From Torreya grandis (lineage: Eukaryota; Streptophyta; Pinopsida; Cupressales; Taxaceae), in contig JARHVA010002126.1 in assembly GCA_037957365.1 (NCBI GenBank), forward strand, positions 1,332,501 to 1,396,500: DNA of 64,000 nucleotides, read 5' to 3'. Every line of letters begins with the position of its first letter. The first letter of the stretch is position 1. The notes beneath the pieces were generated by a model. It saw nothing but the letters and a program-made list of their open reading frames with translations. It was not told the origin of the DNA and did not search any database. The position numbers and the translations under genes were made by a program. Below, in pieces: positions 61,981-64,000 of the stretch.

Positions 61981-62179
61981 GTGATATTATTGTACCTAAT
62001 TCTATTTGGTATTTTGACTTACTAAATTACATCCATGATTAATTCTTTCCACCAGATTTAAAGTAAACAAAAAAATAGATTTCACACACCAAGCCTCTCA
62101 ATATACCTTACTTGGTCCAACACTTTAATGTAGAAGCTTTGATGTAACTCTACTTCATTATTTGAATTTATTAGAAATG

Positions 62180-63125
62180 AAATTAGTGTTGAGAGAAGTT
62201 TATGAATGATTTTGTGTGGCTCACACCAATAAAACTATCATTTCAAAAAATATCCTACATACTGGTTATTATTGGCTAACCATGATATTAGATGGAATTG
62301 ATTATGTAAAAATACGTAAACAATGTCATAGACATACAAATTTGATCCATGCTCTAGCCAAAACACTCAAACCAATGACTATACCATGACCATTTTCAAC
62401 ATGGAGACTTGATCTCATAGGGAAAATTAACCCTACCTCCTTAGATGCTCATAAACATAGATGCATATCCATACCACCACAAATTAATTCACTAAGTGGG
62501 TGGAAGTTATATCCCTCACTTACATGACTAAAAAAAAAATCCAAATTCATCTTAAACCATATTATTTGTTGATATGGTATTCCATTTTAAATTATATTTG
62601 ATAATGGTATATTTTTTAAGAACAAGGGTGTCAAGGAACTCTATGCAAAGTTTAACATTACCCAAGATTTTTGATTTAATATTACCCACAAGGTAATGGC
62701 CAAGTAGAGTCATCTAAAAAAACCATTGTTAATATTCTTAAGAATATTCTCAATGATGTTGGCTATGATTGACACTTAAAAATCTTTTAGGCCTTTTAGG
62801 CTTATTGTACTAATTACCATACTTCAACAGGAGCCACACCATATTCCCTTATTTATAGAATTGAGGCCATTCTTCCCAACCAATTACATGATCAATATGA
62901 TGGGCATGTGAAACATAGAGAGTTTAAACTTGGTGATATTATTCTCAAATAAAATTAGAACACCACAACCAAGAAAAATAAGAAAGGCAATTTCAAGCCT
63001 AATTGGATAAGCCCTTATGTAATTGTTACTAATTATGGCCCTAGGGCTTACATGTTGGATAAATTTGAAGGATATGAACTTGATGAACCCATGAAAATAA
63101 TACATCTCAAGCATTATTTCACTTG
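62180..63125 (+). pseudogene. Element F integrase
   Basis: HTNKTIISKNILHTGYYWLT and QCHRHTNLIHALAKTLKPM form the zinc-binding N-terminus (family H...C..C). PFSTWRLDLIGKINPTS holds the first catalytic Asp. Around 62640-62720 the core end reads YPQGNGQVESSKKT, with the catalytic Glu kept. STGATPYSLIYRIEAILP and KGNFKPNWISPYVI, then MLDKFEGYELDEPMKIIHLK complete the C-terminus. The second Asp falls in a frameshifted stretch (near 62590, IIFDNGIFF), where DNG is readable. Confidence 0.88.
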
Positions 63126-64000
63126 AGAGACCTAAGGTATTATCTATTAGTATCATTTAAATCATGTTGCAGCATCACCTTTCTTGTACCATATCGTATA
63201 TGGTTCCTTCCTTCCCTATTGGCTGAATTTGTTTCCAATCCATTCCCTACCCATCCCCTTTTGATCTTGGTTCCAATCCTTTCCTATATTCTCTAAAACT
63301 GTGATTCACAAAGTTGTAATTTTGCCCTATGATTAGTGAAATTGCATCTATAGTATAAATTTTATCATTTTGAGCCATTTATGTCATTTTGTAATTTTAA
63401 ATCAATTTTGTTCCCTTTGAAATTATATAGGATAAAATCAAGACAAAATCTAACTAGGAATAATCTTGTTGTTTTGATAAAAAATCTTAATATCCATTTT
63501 GTAAAAAAATTGATACATTGTAATCAGCTTTAAACATGTCTGTAAAAATTCATATTTACACATCTGGATAACTTGTCACAACCTGTATATGCATTTGTTT
63601 TGTTAAAAATTTAAAATTTTAGAAATCTATTCTTTTGCACAAAACTGCTAATCTCAATTTTGCTAGTTGCAATTTTGCCTTGTTAGTCATAGTTTTGCAT
63701 TGCTAGTCATAATTTTACAGGTTCCTAACATGATTAAATACTTTCTTCAAGGTCATGATTTTGATCTATAATTTTTCCTTGAATTTGTGGTTTTACACTC
63801 TCTAATTATGGTTTTGCACTATGTAATTATGATTTTATAGGAAATTAGTGGGTTTTCAATAAATCAATCAAACCGCTAATCCTTGTCTTGCAAGATACCT
63901 CTTTTTGAGTGCCAAAATCAAACTATTAATCATGTGATTGTAGGATACCTATCAAATTCCTTATTGAGATTTTTAAAATCATTTTTAAATTATTTTATTT
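63126..64000 (+). other. Element F 3' untranslated region
   Basis: Non-coding sequence up to the window edge; no 3' LTR reached. Degenerate repeats of the CTARTYATRATTTTGCA type lie at about 63640-63845, with looser copies from 63300. Confidence 0.55.

Larger units (their letters stand above)
51258..64000 (+). mobile_element. Element F: Tat-type Ty3/gypsy, 3' end beyond window
   Basis: Order of parts: 5' LTR (about 51258-52306), primer-binding site (52310), long leader and N-terminal Gag, Gag core (56113-56640), knuckle module (57160-57400), protease (58268-58560), reverse transcriptase (60100-60900), RNase H (61000-61300), second RNase H (61490-61980), integrase (62180-63125) and 3' untranslated region. 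The second RNase H between the first and integrase is characteristic of the Tat lineage. Stops and frameshifts are everywhere; it is an old, dead copy, yet in complete domain order. Confidence 0.88.

Noticed and set aside
63126..64000. 3' LTR of F within the window
   Set aside because: No TTTAGACACC-like start or repeat of 51258-52306 found before the window ends.

Overview
This 64 kb window looks like repeat-filled intergenic DNA from a large plant genome. I find no host protein-coding gene and no rRNA or tRNA gene. It is AT-rich and built almost entirely from decayed LTR retrotransposons: Ty1/copia elements primed by initiator tRNA-Met and Ty3/gypsy elements of Tat type. Nesting, very long LTRs and heavy C-to-T decay suggest a gymnosperm or similar giant plant genome. 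That is inference; no marker gene identifies the species.

Layout. 1-5458: three pieces of one copia family (E1 plus strand, E2 minus strand, E3 plus-strand LTR). Two LTRs face each other in a palindrome of roughly 1 kb arms. 5459-15259: gene-free DNA with a (CT)n(AC)n tract, a (CT)57 tract and a diverged three-copy tandem repeat with units of 0.7-0.8 kb (11780-14020). 15260-44808: a four-level nest. Copia A (15260-44808) is interrupted by copia B (17814-41325). B's 5' LTR is interrupted by gypsy C (20094-35107, minus strand). C's integrase is interrupted by copia D (22969-27577, minus strand). LTR ends, primer-binding sites, polypurine tracts and near-perfect 5-bp target duplications (for C and D) fix the boundaries. 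Sequence decay increases outwards, as the nest order requires. 44809-51257: gene-free, with one fragment of a gypsy Gag (G). 51258-64000: Tat-type gypsy F on the plus strand, in order 5' LTR, primer-binding site, Gag, protease, reverse transcriptase, RNase H, a second RNase H and integrase; its 3' LTR lies beyond the window.

No element looks capable of moving by itself: all have stops, frameshifts, lost catalytic residues or large deletions. The most unusual signals are a 12-bp self-complementary motif (consensus ACYGAYRTCRGT) that recurs in clusters in both C and D, although these belong to unrelated families; a duplicated zinc-knuckle module in the Gag of C; and a GT tract that is 14 bp in one LTR of B and 94 bp in the other.
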